Positions 34,401-45,200 of a stretch of 64,000 nucleotides of DNA are shown here, piece after piece; position 1 is the first letter of the stretch, and the number at the start of each line of letters is the position of its first letter. The notes under the pieces were generated by a model, which was not told the origin of the DNA, searched no databases, and worked only from the letters and a program-made list of their open reading frames with translations. This stretch comes from Neckera pumila (Eukaryota > Streptophyta > Bryopsida > Hypnales > Neckeraceae): NCBI GenBank assembly GCA_963969595.1, contig OZ018408.1:17667823-17731822 (forward strand), written 5' to 3'. A program made the translations under genes and the position numbers.

Positions 34401-35367
34401 ACCCTACAAAATACAAAATTTCCATTTCACCAAAAACACTCAAAGACTGCTTCTTTTACTACAAGTACCAAATTTTTGAGTTTTTTTTGACATGCTTAAT
34501 CATGGGCTCTTATAGGATGCTGACTTGAAAACATGTAGTAAAAATTTCAGAAATTTCCAGTGCGTGGATTGCAAGATATAAGCATTCAAATTCACTGAAA
34601 TCATTCTTTTGGCCTTGTGAAAAATAGGGCAGCTACACTTCACAACCTCCCTTCTTTATGAAAAAATGTTCAAAATGGTGGTGCTTCTTTGAATTCATTG
34701 TCCTAGACAAGTTGGCTACTTGCTTGAAAAGTTTTAGATCACTTGGAATTGTACAACATATAGGAAAAAAATAGTACATAGAAAGAAGTACCAAATTGTT
34801 AAGAATTTAATTATAGAATTGATTAATGTCAATCCCTCCAATTCTGTGTACAGTTTTCCTTTCAATGGAATTTGTCCATGTGCTTCAAGAAAAAAATGGT
34901 CAATCTCAAAGGTTGAAATGTGGTAATAAACAATCTACATTTTATAATTTTATTTTTGTCCAAAAAAATTGAAAATTGAATTTAATCAATGACTTCAAAT
35001 TTTATTTTAGATTAGAGAATCTATAAGTGCTTGCAAACTAAAACTCCTTATAACTTTCGTCTCATGGATTGAAATGGAATGATGAAAAGCTTTCCATATA
35101 TAAATCTAGAAAACCAATTTCAATTTTTTGTTTCCGAAAAAAGTGATTTTTTTAATATGTCACTGCCATTTATAAAAGAAATTAACATATTAGGCCATAA
35201 CTTTTGACTCATATTTCCAAATGTCATGAAATTTAGTGCATATGAAAGATATTCCTTGTCCATACCTTCTATTAATTTTCTAAGCCAAAAATATACAAGT
35301 CCTCATTCATACTAGCCTACCCAAAATTCCTATGTTGCCAAAAAAACACATATTGGTCCTTTAAGGG
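34401..35367. mobile_element. diverged TTAA-family element with like ends
   Basis: The left end ACCCTACAAAA, after CTAA, is followed by CACCAAAAACACTCAAAG and, further on, GCGTGGATTGCAAGATATAAG. The right end, GGTCCTTTAAGGG followed by TTAA at 35368-35371, is preceded by the reverse of the same CAAAAAACAC block. Both ends therefore resemble the family's right end. This mirrors the element at 9491, whose two ends resemble the left end. Confidence 0.6.
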
Positions 35368-35371
35368 TTAA

Positions 35372-36069
35372 TTATCAGTCATTCACATCACATTCATGAA
35401 GGGAGCATGCAACATACAACTCTGGCTTAATCACTAAGTCTGTTAAGGTATCTAAAATCCTCTAATTATTAGCCTTATTTTCTCTTTTAGCCACTTCATG
35501 AATCTAAGCATTGCCGGTACTCTTTATTGCATGCAAATATGCCACATTTAACTACTTTTGGACTTTTGAAAGTCCAAAATTAAGAACAATCTTCAATAGA
35601 AAAAAGTTGATCATCAACTCATTGAAAAATAGTGCAAAACATCAAGAGATCTATCCAAAACATCCAGAGATCTGTACAAATATTGAGATATTTGCACAAG
35701 CATCATGGGATCCCACGTTGTTATCATCGTGGGATCCCATGATGTTATCATCGTGAGATTTTATTATGTTTTGTTCCGAATTCATTGAATAGTCCAAAAG
35801 TAGTTAAATATGGCATAAGTATCATAAATAAAGCACATATAATCAAATAATTATTTTAGACAAATGTGTATATTACAAATCACAATGGAAAAGGTGGTCA
35901 TCAATAGTGCTCTAAGATATTTGCACCTAAAAACTCAAGTTGAAATGAAGGTTGTGTGCACATTTTAGATGGTGCCAGGCATATCAAAATGGCAAAACCT
36001 TGAATACTTGGTTTCAAAACCTTGCGAGTTGAAGGTTGAAAAGGAGTGAGCTTGGAGTTGGTTCAATTG
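35372..36069. other. spacer with a short direct repeat
   Basis: ATCATCGTGGGATCCCAT and close variants repeat with a period near 28 bp at about 35697-35757. No gene was seen. Confidence 0.5.
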
Positions 36070-36195
36070 GGCAATTTTCATTGAATTCAATTTTCACAAT
36101 ATTAAAAAAAAAAGTTTAACATAGTTTACTACTAGGTTTAATTTTCTTGCTAAAGCAATCTCACCATTAAAATTAATGTGTCTTAATTCCATCTT
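36070..36195 (+). mobile_element. short fragment of the TTAA family
   Basis: GTTTACTACTAGG, CTTGCTAAAGCAATCTCACC and TTAATTCCATCTTA match the central part of the complete elements. Neither end is present. Confidence 0.55.
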
Positions 36196-36660
36196 AGGGG
36201 TGATTGCATGAAAGGCTGGTACTGAAACATTGTCACAAACGCAATGCCGAAGCTTCATTTTGCAATAACTTTAGAAGCATGACTCATATAAACTTGAAAT
36301 TTTTAGTGGAGAGTCTTCTTATGAGTTTAATTATATTTCATATTTTTTAGAAATTTTCAAAAATCATTTATATTTAAAATCATTTAAACTAATTTGTCAC
36401 ATTTTGAATTTTAGGGTTTTTACTACGTACTTAAAGAGTCCCCAAATTCAATGATTTGGAGCTGAAATTTCTATGGTCTATTTCCATAGTAAGAATTCAT
36501 ATTTCTACCAAGGGGCATTAAAAAATATTTTATTTTATATCCTCTACGTCCATGCAAAGAGGGCTCCCTTGTGCATGCAATTCTGAACATTGAAGATGGT
36601 TTTAGGATCATTTTTTTGGTGAAATCTCTTTACTATGAAGTATTCTCAACTGGCATTTTT
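36196..36660 (-). repeat. dispersed repeat, copy 2 (inverted)
   Basis: Reverse-complement match to 52400-52895. It includes AATGATTTGGAGCTGAAATT, CATGCAAAGAGGGCTCCCTT and TGAACATTGAAGATGGTTT. Like copy 1 it has no ORF and no clear ends. Confidence 0.8.
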
Positions 36661-37117
36661 CAAGGGTTTTTCAAATTACTTTTCCTATTTTTTACAAATT
36701 AAAATGTTAAAATATGTATTTTCTTGCGATTTTGCACTTTTCTAGTTCTCCTGTTTAAAGATTCTTTTTTTGCTTTTCCTTCATAGGGTATCTTTTTTTT
36801 TATAGGTGTATACATTTTTCATATTTTTCATATTTTTTTTAAAATGTTTTTCTGTTTTTATAGTACTCTTGAAAGAATGGCTGAAAACGGCCAAAGTGGG
36901 ACAAAGACGGAAGGTCATTCATGCTACAACCTTTAGAGCAACTGACAATTTATCTATTCCTTCTAGATATCTCATACCTACTTGTCTGTGAACCATAGTA
37001 TTGGTTCACTTTTTAGATTGTAGAAAAAATAAATATTATGTATTAAATTCCAAGTCTGGAAGTATTAGGACAACGGATTAAGCCATGATCACAATTTCGG
37101 AAGTCTTCCATGAGATA
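36661..37117. other. T-rich spacer
   Basis: No gene was recognised. The ORF at 36806-36991 is low-complexity at its start. Confidence 0.4.
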
Positions 37118-37129
37118 GGAATAGTAACT

Positions 37130-37708
37130 CGGGGAGATCACTTAGTGTAATTACAAGAAACCACGTGTGCTAAAGTGAATTTTGGACACCCTATATACTT
37201 TTTCATAAAGTATAATTTCAACCTATAATTTTGAGGTTTGTTCAATAATGACTATAGGTTTCTATTGCCAAAAATTTCCAATTCAAATAATATATGAAAT
37301 GATTTCTAGGAGAGGTTGAAAAATCAACTGAAATGGCATATTTTTTGACTCAAATATTTATTGTGAATGCATTTTGATGACTATTGCATCAATATTCAAG
37401 ATAAATGAAATTTCAATAGGAATTTATTTTTAGCAATTTATTTTTCATTTTTAAGATAATTTTTTCTTATATAAAATAGGGGTGTGAAAATTATTTTCAA
37501 CTTTGCAGTGTATTCTTTTACTTCAAAAATTCATAACTAATTATATTTAACAGATAAAAATATCAATAATTCACAACTTAAATTTCAAAGCTAGGAAAAT
37601 CTACCTGTATTTTTTTTATTTCCTTTTATTTGAATTTTAGGACATAAGATAGGGGGGTCAAAAATCTTAACGCACGTAGGTTCCAATTGACACTAAGTGA
37701 TCTCCCCG
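37130..37708. mobile_element. 579 bp element with 12 bp target duplication
   Basis: The ends are CGGGGAGATCACTTAGTGT and its exact inverted copy. GGAATAGTAACT flanks it on both sides (37118-37129 and 37709-37720). The interior is AT-rich without an ORF. Mutator-like elements make 8-11 bp duplications, so 12 bp is slightly long. One or more bases could be chance identity. The ends do not match a plant family I know. Confidence 0.88.
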
Positions 37709-37720
37709 GGAATAGTAACT

Positions 37721-38455
37721 TTAGGAATTTAGGTTGAAAATCTAGAAATGCAATTAAGAAAAAGTAATGGAAAAAATCTAGGGAAAAAATGGGAAGTTAA
37801 AACTAAGAAGACTTTAAGCAAGATTCGGTAAAGTAACCAAATTAGGCAAATGGTAAAACATTTAGAAAACTAAAACAAAATCCTATAAATTGGAATGAAA
37901 CTAAAGGTAACTTTAAAACCACAAAAAATAATAACTATGAAAAAACACAAAACAAGTTAGTAAACTTTAAATTATTATTAGAATACTAAGATAGTGTTAG
38001 AAACACTAAAATATGGTCAAAACAGTAAAATTGGAAAAAAAAAACAATAATTTAGGGGGGGTTGCACTAAATTAGCACAATTTTCACTAATTTAGTGCAT
38101 TTTACAATAAATTAGCGATTTAACTGTAGATTAAGGTGGGATGAATGTGATTAAGGAAATTAATCATTACGATGTTGGATATAGGAAAAAATTAGGGTTC
38201 TAAGCTCTCTTTCTTTCTCTCAACTTGTGTGTGTATGTGTGTTTTGAGAGTTTGGTGAAGAAATGGCAATGAAAAATGGAGAAAAAGTGTTAAAAACATC
38301 ATGGCAATGAGTTAGGATGAAAAATAGGACCAATTTGTCGAGTAGGTTCACTTGTTCTTGGAAGCAAAAAATGAGTGAAAAATGGAAGGTGAAGAGGGTT
38401 TGATGTAAAGGATGGAAGAAAGTTAGGGTTTTTTGAGATTCAAAGATGACCTGCA
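37721..38455. other. AT-rich spacer
   Basis: CACTAAATTAGCACAATTTT, CACTAATTTAGTGCA and AATAAATTAGCG near 38065-38115 are short related words. No gene was seen. Confidence 0.4.
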
Positions 38456-38810
38456 ACTTGAAGAGCGATCGCCGACGGAAAATTTGGCAAATGAAGCTAA
38501 AAATTAGTGGGAAGATCGTCTTCAAGATGGCTTTCCGAAAAGCCTAAAATCGACCCAATCGAAGCTTGGAGAAGGCGGCGGTGATTGTTTCCATGAAGGG
38601 AGGTCTGCTGCCGCAAGTTTTTGAAAGCTGCAACTTTGAAGAGCAATCGCCGACAGATTGTTTGGCGAATGGAGCTGAAAATTGGTGGGAAGATGCGTCT
38701 TTGAGTTGACTTTCCGAAAAGCCTAAAATCGATCCAATCAAAGCATGGACAAGGCGGTGGTGATTGTTCTCATGGAGGAAGGTTTGCTGCCCTAACGGCG
38801 GTCAATTAAA
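38456..38810. repeat. 178 bp tandem repeat, two units, GC-richer
   Basis: GAAGAGCGATCGCCGACGG (near 38460) and GAAGAGCAATCGCCGACAG (near 38638) start two units. Both continue with TTTGGC-AATG-AGCT, GGTGGGAAGAT, CTTTCCGAAAAGCCTAAAAT and GGCGGTGATTGTT. The minus-strand ORFs over it are broken differently in each unit, so I do not call a gene. Confidence 0.8.
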
Positions 38811-39409
38811 CTCCATCTCTTGTTGCTCTCAATGCTTTGTGATTTCTATCAACTTGAATTGTAATGATGATTACAAAATATTTTATTTTTGCAATGAATT
38901 GATTGAATTTTAATTGGGTACTATGGTTAGGGTTGAATGGTTGTATGATTACTTGGGAGTGGAAGTTCAAATGCATAAGGAAATGGCTGTATGAGAGTTG
39001 AGTGCTGAATTTTTAAGTTAGGTCTCATTTAAGGCTCATTGTGGTGCCCTAATGGTGATTTTTGGGAAAAATTATGTCCCAATGGTAAACCTCGGGATTT
39101 ATGATGAATTGGAAGTTTGATTGAATCAATATATATAGAGGTGTGGTGTGCATGCCATGGCATTGTATGCTACACTTACTCTTTAGGGCTAAATTAAGAG
39201 CCATTGTGGTATCCTAATGGTGATTTTAGAGTGGTTTTCGATATAGAACATTGTCTTTGGTTAAAGGAGTCCATTGCTTGGAAGGCAATATAATTTAGGG
39301 GTCCCATATACTCCCCCTCAGCCAAACTCTAGAGGTGATTTTTTTTTCACGCAAGAAAAATCACTCACATTGTCCTTACAAGTCCTTAATGAATAAAACT
39401 TAAGCCTTT
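38811..39409. other. spacer with a diverged direct repeat
   Basis: CATTGTGGTGCCCTAATGGTG (near 39038) and CATTGTGGTATCCTAATGGTG (near 39202) lie about 164 bp apart, with similar neighbours. No gene was seen. Confidence 0.45.
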
Positions 39410-39545
39410 ATTGATAAATTTTTTTTCCTAGATTCTCACTTCAATTCTTCAATATCAAGAACCTTAAATTCAAAATCTGTAGTGTTAAATTTTTAAATCA
39501 TTCTTACAATTCAAAGTCTTACAATCTAGTCTCGCCCAAGGACCA
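39410..39545 (+). mobile_element. fragment of the TTAA family
   Basis: CCTAGATTCTCACTTCAATTC, AAATTCAAAATCTGTAGTG and ACAATCTAGTCTCG follow the order of the central-right part of the complete copies. Confidence 0.5.
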
Positions 39546-40900
39546 AGGTGCTAAAACCACCCGTTTTCTTCATTTTCAATGCAAATATTGCGCTATCTAA
39601 ATGGTCAAGGTTCATCAAATTTCTTCTACACATTGATTTCTCTTACTAGTCTAATTCAAGATTCGCTAGTTAGAAGATTAAAAAAACAAATTTTTAAAAG
39701 TTTTGCCACCAATGCTACCATATTGTCCACTGGAGCATTGGATAGTATATGTGACCCAGCCAGCATCACTGTGTGTATTGACGCACACACTTCCAGTTCA
39801 ACCCATCTGCGCTACTGAAATGAAGGTTCTTTTCAGTAAGCAGATTGGATTCGATGATCAAACAATTGATATACAGGGAAGGTAGGAAGCTTTACCTGAT
39901 GGTGCATCAAGCAAAGTGCATTATCTTTCCTACATTCTACTGTTCACGAAAGGGGAAAGTATGAATTCATTAGTTGACCATGTGGTAAATTGTGAATTCA
40001 ACAAACACTTAACACATGAAGAAGAAATTTTTTGTATCTTTCCCACATGGTATAACACTTCCTCCAAAAATGTGATTTTATCATGTGGTTCTTTGATGTA
40101 GACATTATCCTATAAGCAATGTCCTAGGTGAGATTCTCATGAACTATAAAAGGATAGTCTTTCTACAATTTCTCCATGGTTTGTACTTTGTATCGTCAAG
40201 AAGTACATACTGTATTGTATGATGTATTATACAGTGTATAATAAATTATATTTTATAAGATAAAAATACACAATAATAGAAATATAAATTAATGTTCAAA
40301 AAAATAGACCAAAATTTTTCGCTCTTTTTTATGATGTATTTAGTCCGTTCCATACTCCATTACCAGTTTACCACAAGATAATTCATTACCAAATTGCCAT
40401 GTAGTAGGATTGATTACCATGAGGTAATGGCCAAATTTTTACCTTCACAAATTATGCTATTATTGAGATAAAGTTCAGGTAAACGCTTCATTGATTCCCA
40501 TAAGGGATTGGCCTCTATCTCCCCTGTGATATTACGCGATACAACATAGCAGAGGTGCTTGCAAACCAGGTGCAAGACCTCGTGCAAGAACTCAAACAAA
40601 TTGATTAAACACCGAGATTGAGTCAATTTGTACCAAGACGAAAGCAACCCTTGTTCCCGGGTTCAAATATAGTACAATTCAAGTCTTCCGACTCTCAGCT
40701 TATTAGAAGCCCAGTGTCACATTCTGAGACTGTCGGCGAGTTGATTAGCGACCTCAAATGTTGAGAGCAAACAAATCGATTCTACATTAACTTCTAACAG
40801 AGAGAATGAAGATTGTAATAAAATGGCACACTTCGCCATCAAAAAAACTCTTACTAACTATCACGACGTCTAGGGGGCTCTGGCTCCGCTTCCATTCCGT
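39546..40900. other. region downstream of the left germin-like gene
   Basis: Short ORFs at 39579-39818 (plus) and 40414-40647 (minus) have no recognisable domains. A palindromic AT cluster (TGATGTATTATACAGTGTATAATA) lies near 40211. The germin-like gene runs towards this side, so its 3' UTR and poly(A) site should lie in about 40600-40900. Confidence 0.4.
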
Positions 40901-41557
40901 CTACGCGGGCTGGAACCCCTTCTTGATCATGTCGACCTGCGAGACGGAGATTCCGAAGGCCTTGGCCAGGATCTTCGACAGGATGGCAGGACTGGATCCG
41001 AAGAGTGCCGACGGCATCAGCTGCACGCCAGGGTTCTGCGCGTTCAGCACCGACACCGTCTTCGCGTGTCCGCCGCCGCTGTTGAGCTGGAAGTGCACCA
41101 ACCCCTGCGGGAACACAAAGAAGTCGTCCTTCTTGAGCGTCACGGCGTACAGCTTGCCCGCCGTGTCCACGAAGCCCACGTACACCTCGCCCTTGGTCAC
41201 CGTGATCACCTCGGACGCGCGCGGGTGGGTGTGCGGGGGCACCAGGCCCCCCTTGGCGTAGTTGAACTTGACCAGTGCGAAGCTCAGCGTGTTGAGCGCC
41301 GGGTAGTTGACTCCGGCGAAGCCAGGAATGATGCCGATGCCCGATGGGTTGTTGGTGTCGGCGTCGGCGCGGAAGCCGCGGAACGCGAACTCCTCCGACA
41401 TCACCATCGCCGGGGCCTTGCAGACGAGTCCGTTGAACACCAGAGTGCTCTTCAGGTCCGCCACGCAGAAGTCGTTGATGGCGCTGGGGTCCGTCGCGCT
41501 CACAAAGGCCACCATCAGCACCGAGGCCGCCACCAACGCCACCAGGAGCTTCGCCAT
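40901..41557 (-). CDS. germin-like protein (cupin), copy 1
   Basis: Intronless gene for a 218-residue secreted cupin of the germin-like family. These are Mn-binding cell-wall proteins, some with superoxide dismutase or oxalate oxidase activity. Residues 1-21 form a signal peptide with probable cleavage after VSA. Cys31 and Cys46 are the conserved disulfide pair. Box 1 is GGLVPPHTHPRASEVITVTKG with metal ligands His109, His111 and Glu116. Box 2 is DFFVFPQGLVHFQLN with His155, but the Gly that usually opens box 2 is Asp here (KKDDFF). KGE at 122-124 replaces the RGD/KGE motif seen in germins. No N-glycosylation sequon was found. The ATG at 41557 is chosen because upstream codons carry no ATG and the signal peptide starts here. 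GC content, especially at third positions, is far above the surroundings. Confidence 0.95.
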   Translation of the reverse strand: MAKLLVALVAASVLMVAFVSATDPSAINDFCVADLKSTLVFNGLVCKAPAMVMSEEFAFRGFRADADTNNPSGIGIIPGFAGVNYPALNTLSFALVKFNYAKGGLVPPHTHPRASEVITVTKGEVYVGFVDTAGKLYAVTLKKDDFFVFPQGLVHFQLNSGGGHAKTVSVLNAQNPGVQLMPSALFGSSPAILSKILAKAFGISVSQVDMIKKGFQPA

Positions 41558-41682
41558 CGCGATCGACAGAACAGCTAACAAGCAAGCAAGCCCGTACTTA
41601 CCAGAGAGCTCACGGGAGAGAGATGTGCGCTAAGTGATCAGTCGAGTGATGGGGAGTAAAGACTAGGATCCCTTAATTTATA
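41558..41682 (-). promoter_or_regulatory. leader and TATA box of germin-like copy 1
   Basis: TATAAATT (minus strand, 41682-41675) lies about 118 bp before the ATG. The stretch 41558-41652 is shared with copy 2, with small indels, and contains CATCTCTCTCCCGTGA and a donor-like GGTAAGTACG. The TATA box lies outside the shared part. Confidence 0.6.
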
Positions 41683-41785
41683 TCATCGTCTGTTCGCCAG
41701 GCCATTTCAACTCTGAGTGGGAGAAGTGATGATCGACAGAGGGCGCTGAGTTCACCTTTCCAGTCTGTGCGTATTCCCGGATGTG

Positions 41786-41980
41786 ATGCTGGGCCACAAG
41801 TTGGTGGTCCTGGGCTCCTGGCTGTTTGTTCATGCCATGATTTCGAACGCCGCTGCCCCGTATAGCTGTAAACCCGGAGACGCCACTGCAGTACTACTGG
41901 TGAACGGAAGCTTGCCGCTCCTGGTAAATATGTCGGCACCAGGCGTTTACTGTACAGTACCCCAAAGAAAGAGTACATAA
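41786..41980 (+). CDS. small possible secreted protein, 64 residues
   Basis: Starting at the ATG at 41786 the frame has a signal-peptide-like start (MLGHKLVVLGSWLFVHAMIS, then NAAA). A short mature part with two Cys and NGSLPLLVNMSAPGVY follows. It faces away from the germin-like gene, about 100 bp beyond that gene's TATA box, and its last bases come just before a MITE. The residues GSLPL-VN-SAPG-Y faintly recall phytocyanin strands, so it may be a fragment of such a gene. It could also be a chance ORF. Confidence 0.3.
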   Translation: MLGHKLVVLGSWLFVHAMISNAAAPYSCKPGDATAVLLVNGSLPLLVNMSAPGVYCTVPQRKST

Positions 41981-41991
41981 CTTCCAGTTTA

Positions 41992-42206
41992 GAGCCTGTT
42001 GCCATTGGAAGCAGGAACTGGAGGCCCATCCAGCTTGACCACGGGCAGAGCGTGCAAAAAAATCTGAAATCTCCTCCTCACGTACAGCTCACAAAGCAAG
42101 GTCCGGCGGAGGCTCCGGAAGGTCCAGTCCTATTTTCTAATTTTACAGATCTAGAGGCTGGAGGTCCAGGCCTGGACCCCTCCAGCTCCCCAATGGCACC
42201 TAGCTC
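41992..42206. mobile_element. Tourist-like MITE (PIF/Harbinger type), 215 bp
   Basis: TTA at 41989-41991 and 42207-42209 is a 3 bp target duplication. The ends GAGCCTGTTGCCATTGG and, inverted, GAGCTAGGTGCCATTGG are imperfect inverted repeats. The pair GGAACTGGAGG / GGAGCTGGAGG continues inward. A TTA duplication with a G-GCCTGTT-like start is the Tourist pattern. Confidence 0.75.
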
Positions 42207-45200
42207 TTAGTGCTTGTAGGCTTAATTTCGAAATCAGATTTAGAGGATGATCCATTGAGATTTTGAAAAAACTTTTGAAGAAGAACAACTTAGAACTTAT
42301 AGGAAAATAACTTATGTTCTTGGTCAAATAGCGTATTATGCATTTGTAGTCAGTGATTGATTGACAAAGTGGAATATTGTAAGTTCAAAGGTAATTTTTT
42401 CAAATTACATTTACTACATTTTAAAAGTTACAAAGATTTTGAAATTACTTCTTAAAAGGAAACAACTCAGAACTTACTAGAGAATAACTTCCATTTTAAG
42501 CTTAAAAGCTTTTTCATGCCTCAATGGTTCACAAATATATTTATGTATTTATTTATTTAATATTTTAATATTTTTTTTCTATAAATGCACATTTTATTGT
42601 AGCTGCAGTGGCCTTTAGCAGGATCCAAATTTCTTCTAATGGATCCAAATCAACACGACCAAATCAGAAAAAATACTAAATTTTCTACTAGTGAAAACAC
42701 AATGATGTTTTTTGGAATGTTCTTGGGCAATTTCATTAAATTGGCGGTATTCCAAGTGCCACTTCGATGGTGTGCCATTTTCACAATCTAAGACAAGAAT
42801 AGATTTGCAAGAAATGGTTTGAACTATTTTCACACCATTTTAAAAAAATATTCCCATTTTAATAAAATTGCCCATGTTTGAAAAAACATTATACTACCAC
42901 ATCAACAAGTAGACCTGTTTTGAATTTTGACTGCGGATAGGTTTGTGAAAATTATTGTAGGTTGTGCAAAACACAAGGAAAAGGTATACTTTGCATGGCA
43001 TGTGGCATACTTTGCAAAAAAGGAAAAATGGGTGGATGTACACCATGGATAAAGAAAGAAGCTTTTTATACAAATAGATTGAATGAAGTAAAACAACTTA
43101 TATGAGATATGTAAAGTAAGAATTGTATTCAAATTAGAGTTTATAAAACAATGTCTAGTGGTCAAGCCTTCATCTTCAAATTATCCCACAACCTTTAAGG
43201 TCTTGAGGATTCATGACTAACAATGGATTGTATTATAAAAATGTCCTCTCCACCCTTCATTTTTACTAAATGCTATTAAAATAATTCCTTTGCTTTGCCA
43301 CCAAAAATTCTCTAGATGGTAGATGGTAAATTTTCTTTAATTTTGATGAACTTGACAATTTTTCTTGTTCATTTTCTTCAATTTTTTTTTATATAATTAT
43401 ATTCAACCGGCCCTGCCCTATGGGTATGGTATGCACCAATTGATATCTTAAAAATCATCTTAAATCTCTCGTATGATCTCTAGATGTGTAAGTTGGCGAC
43501 TCATAAAACAATATTAAAACTCTTAGATGGCGTAAATAGTGTATTGATTAGGCATGCCACGTCATCCTCATTGGTTACCACATTACTTTTTCCATCTCCA
43601 CGTTATGGACAAGCCAAATTAAAAAAAATTCCATGTGGCTCTCTTTGCCCACATGGCGCTTACATGGCGCTAAAGTGAAAGCCATATGGCAAGATTTTAG
43701 CACTCCCAAAACCCATATTTTGTGGATGTTAGTTTTAAAATATCTAAATATCAAGGCACAATTTTGGATGCTTTTGCCATATCAATCTTGACGCGATTTT
43801 TTAGACATCTATGTTGACACGCATAGACATCACCTACAACACTGATATGTGTGATTTCAAATACTTGAAAAAATATGTGTTCCTATAGTATAAAAATCAT
43901 TTCATTTTCAATTGAATTTCTATTTATTAACTTGATTTAGAATATTTGGAAGTTTGTTTCAAATATATATAGGGTTCAAAGTATTTTGTGACCTTTAGCA
44001 ATATTCACAAATTACTTTACGGGTACTTGAAGCTAAATTATCAATACTTGCAGCTTTACCAGTATGTCACGCCGTCACGGTATAATTTTTGAAGATTTCA
44101 TAAGATGCCATATTTAATTAGTTTTTGGATTACTTTTCAACGAATCTGACTTTAGTGTAGGATACATGACCATATGCATGAGAATTTATTTTGATAGAAT
44201 ATCATTGTAAAACATTTTGTTCATCATTTAGATTGATACAGATTTTGGGCCCCATTTGGAAGTAAGAAGTTAAGTGAAATTAATTTCAAAGTTATTATTT
44301 TTATGGGACTTGGAGTTTTTAGGTCGTGATGTCACGTCATGTCATAATGTGTCATGACACGTCATGAATCTGTCAAGATTCCATCAAAATCATAACAATT
44401 GTAATCCTAAATCCTAAATTCTAAATTTTTTAGGGTATTATTTTCATTGTTTTTTGACAATTATAGGTGGAAAATCAAATGTATCGATAATTTAATTGTT
44501 TATGAAGAAAAAAACTTGTGTTTCCTTTGTAAAATACAAAAGAAACTTAGGTCATTTTAAGAAACAAAGGAAATACTATCTAACATGTTATTGATGTTAG
44601 AGTCTAATTTATGTTGTTCATTCTAGAGAATTTCATGATTTTGCATTCAAATAATCAAAATATTCCATCATAACTTTGGGGTTGCGTCACGTCATGCATT
44701 GTGACATCCTGATGCCCTGACTTGACGACACCCGGACAACGTTTTTTATTTTTCAACAGATGGAAGAACCATGCATTGCATTAAAAAAACCCACCACCCG
44801 GACAACTTTGACTAATTTGATTACTTTGAACACTCGTAGATAATTTATAAGGTGCCCAAAAATGCTTATGAAACGATTTAGAAAAGATAGTTTAATAATA
44901 GGACCTACCCTGAAAATGCTCAGTTTTTATACAATTTAAAGTACAGTTCCTTTATTAGACATTCAGATGGAGAACTGGAAGTCCAAGTGGATGCCGAGAA
45001 CATGTCACAGTCTCATTGGTCCATCTTAATCTGAAGCATGTTGAACTTACAGGACGTGGCTACTTCTGCACTTAATTTCTAAATTGGAAACACAGAAATA
45101 ACTTATGTTAGAAGTGCTTTCATTGCATAAAGTCAAGGCATGCTGCACCGATGAAAGTCACTTCCGACTGCCGCTCTAGACTCAATTGACGGAGTAGCTG

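Noticed and set aside
39579..39660. QILRYLNG as a copia RNase H-proximal motif
   Set aside because: The following residues do not match the family and no other retroelement domain lies nearby.
44324..44365. cluster of CGTCATG / CATGACG words as a bZIP binding array
   Set aside because: It is a short local palindrome in non-coding DNA with no promoter or gene next to it.
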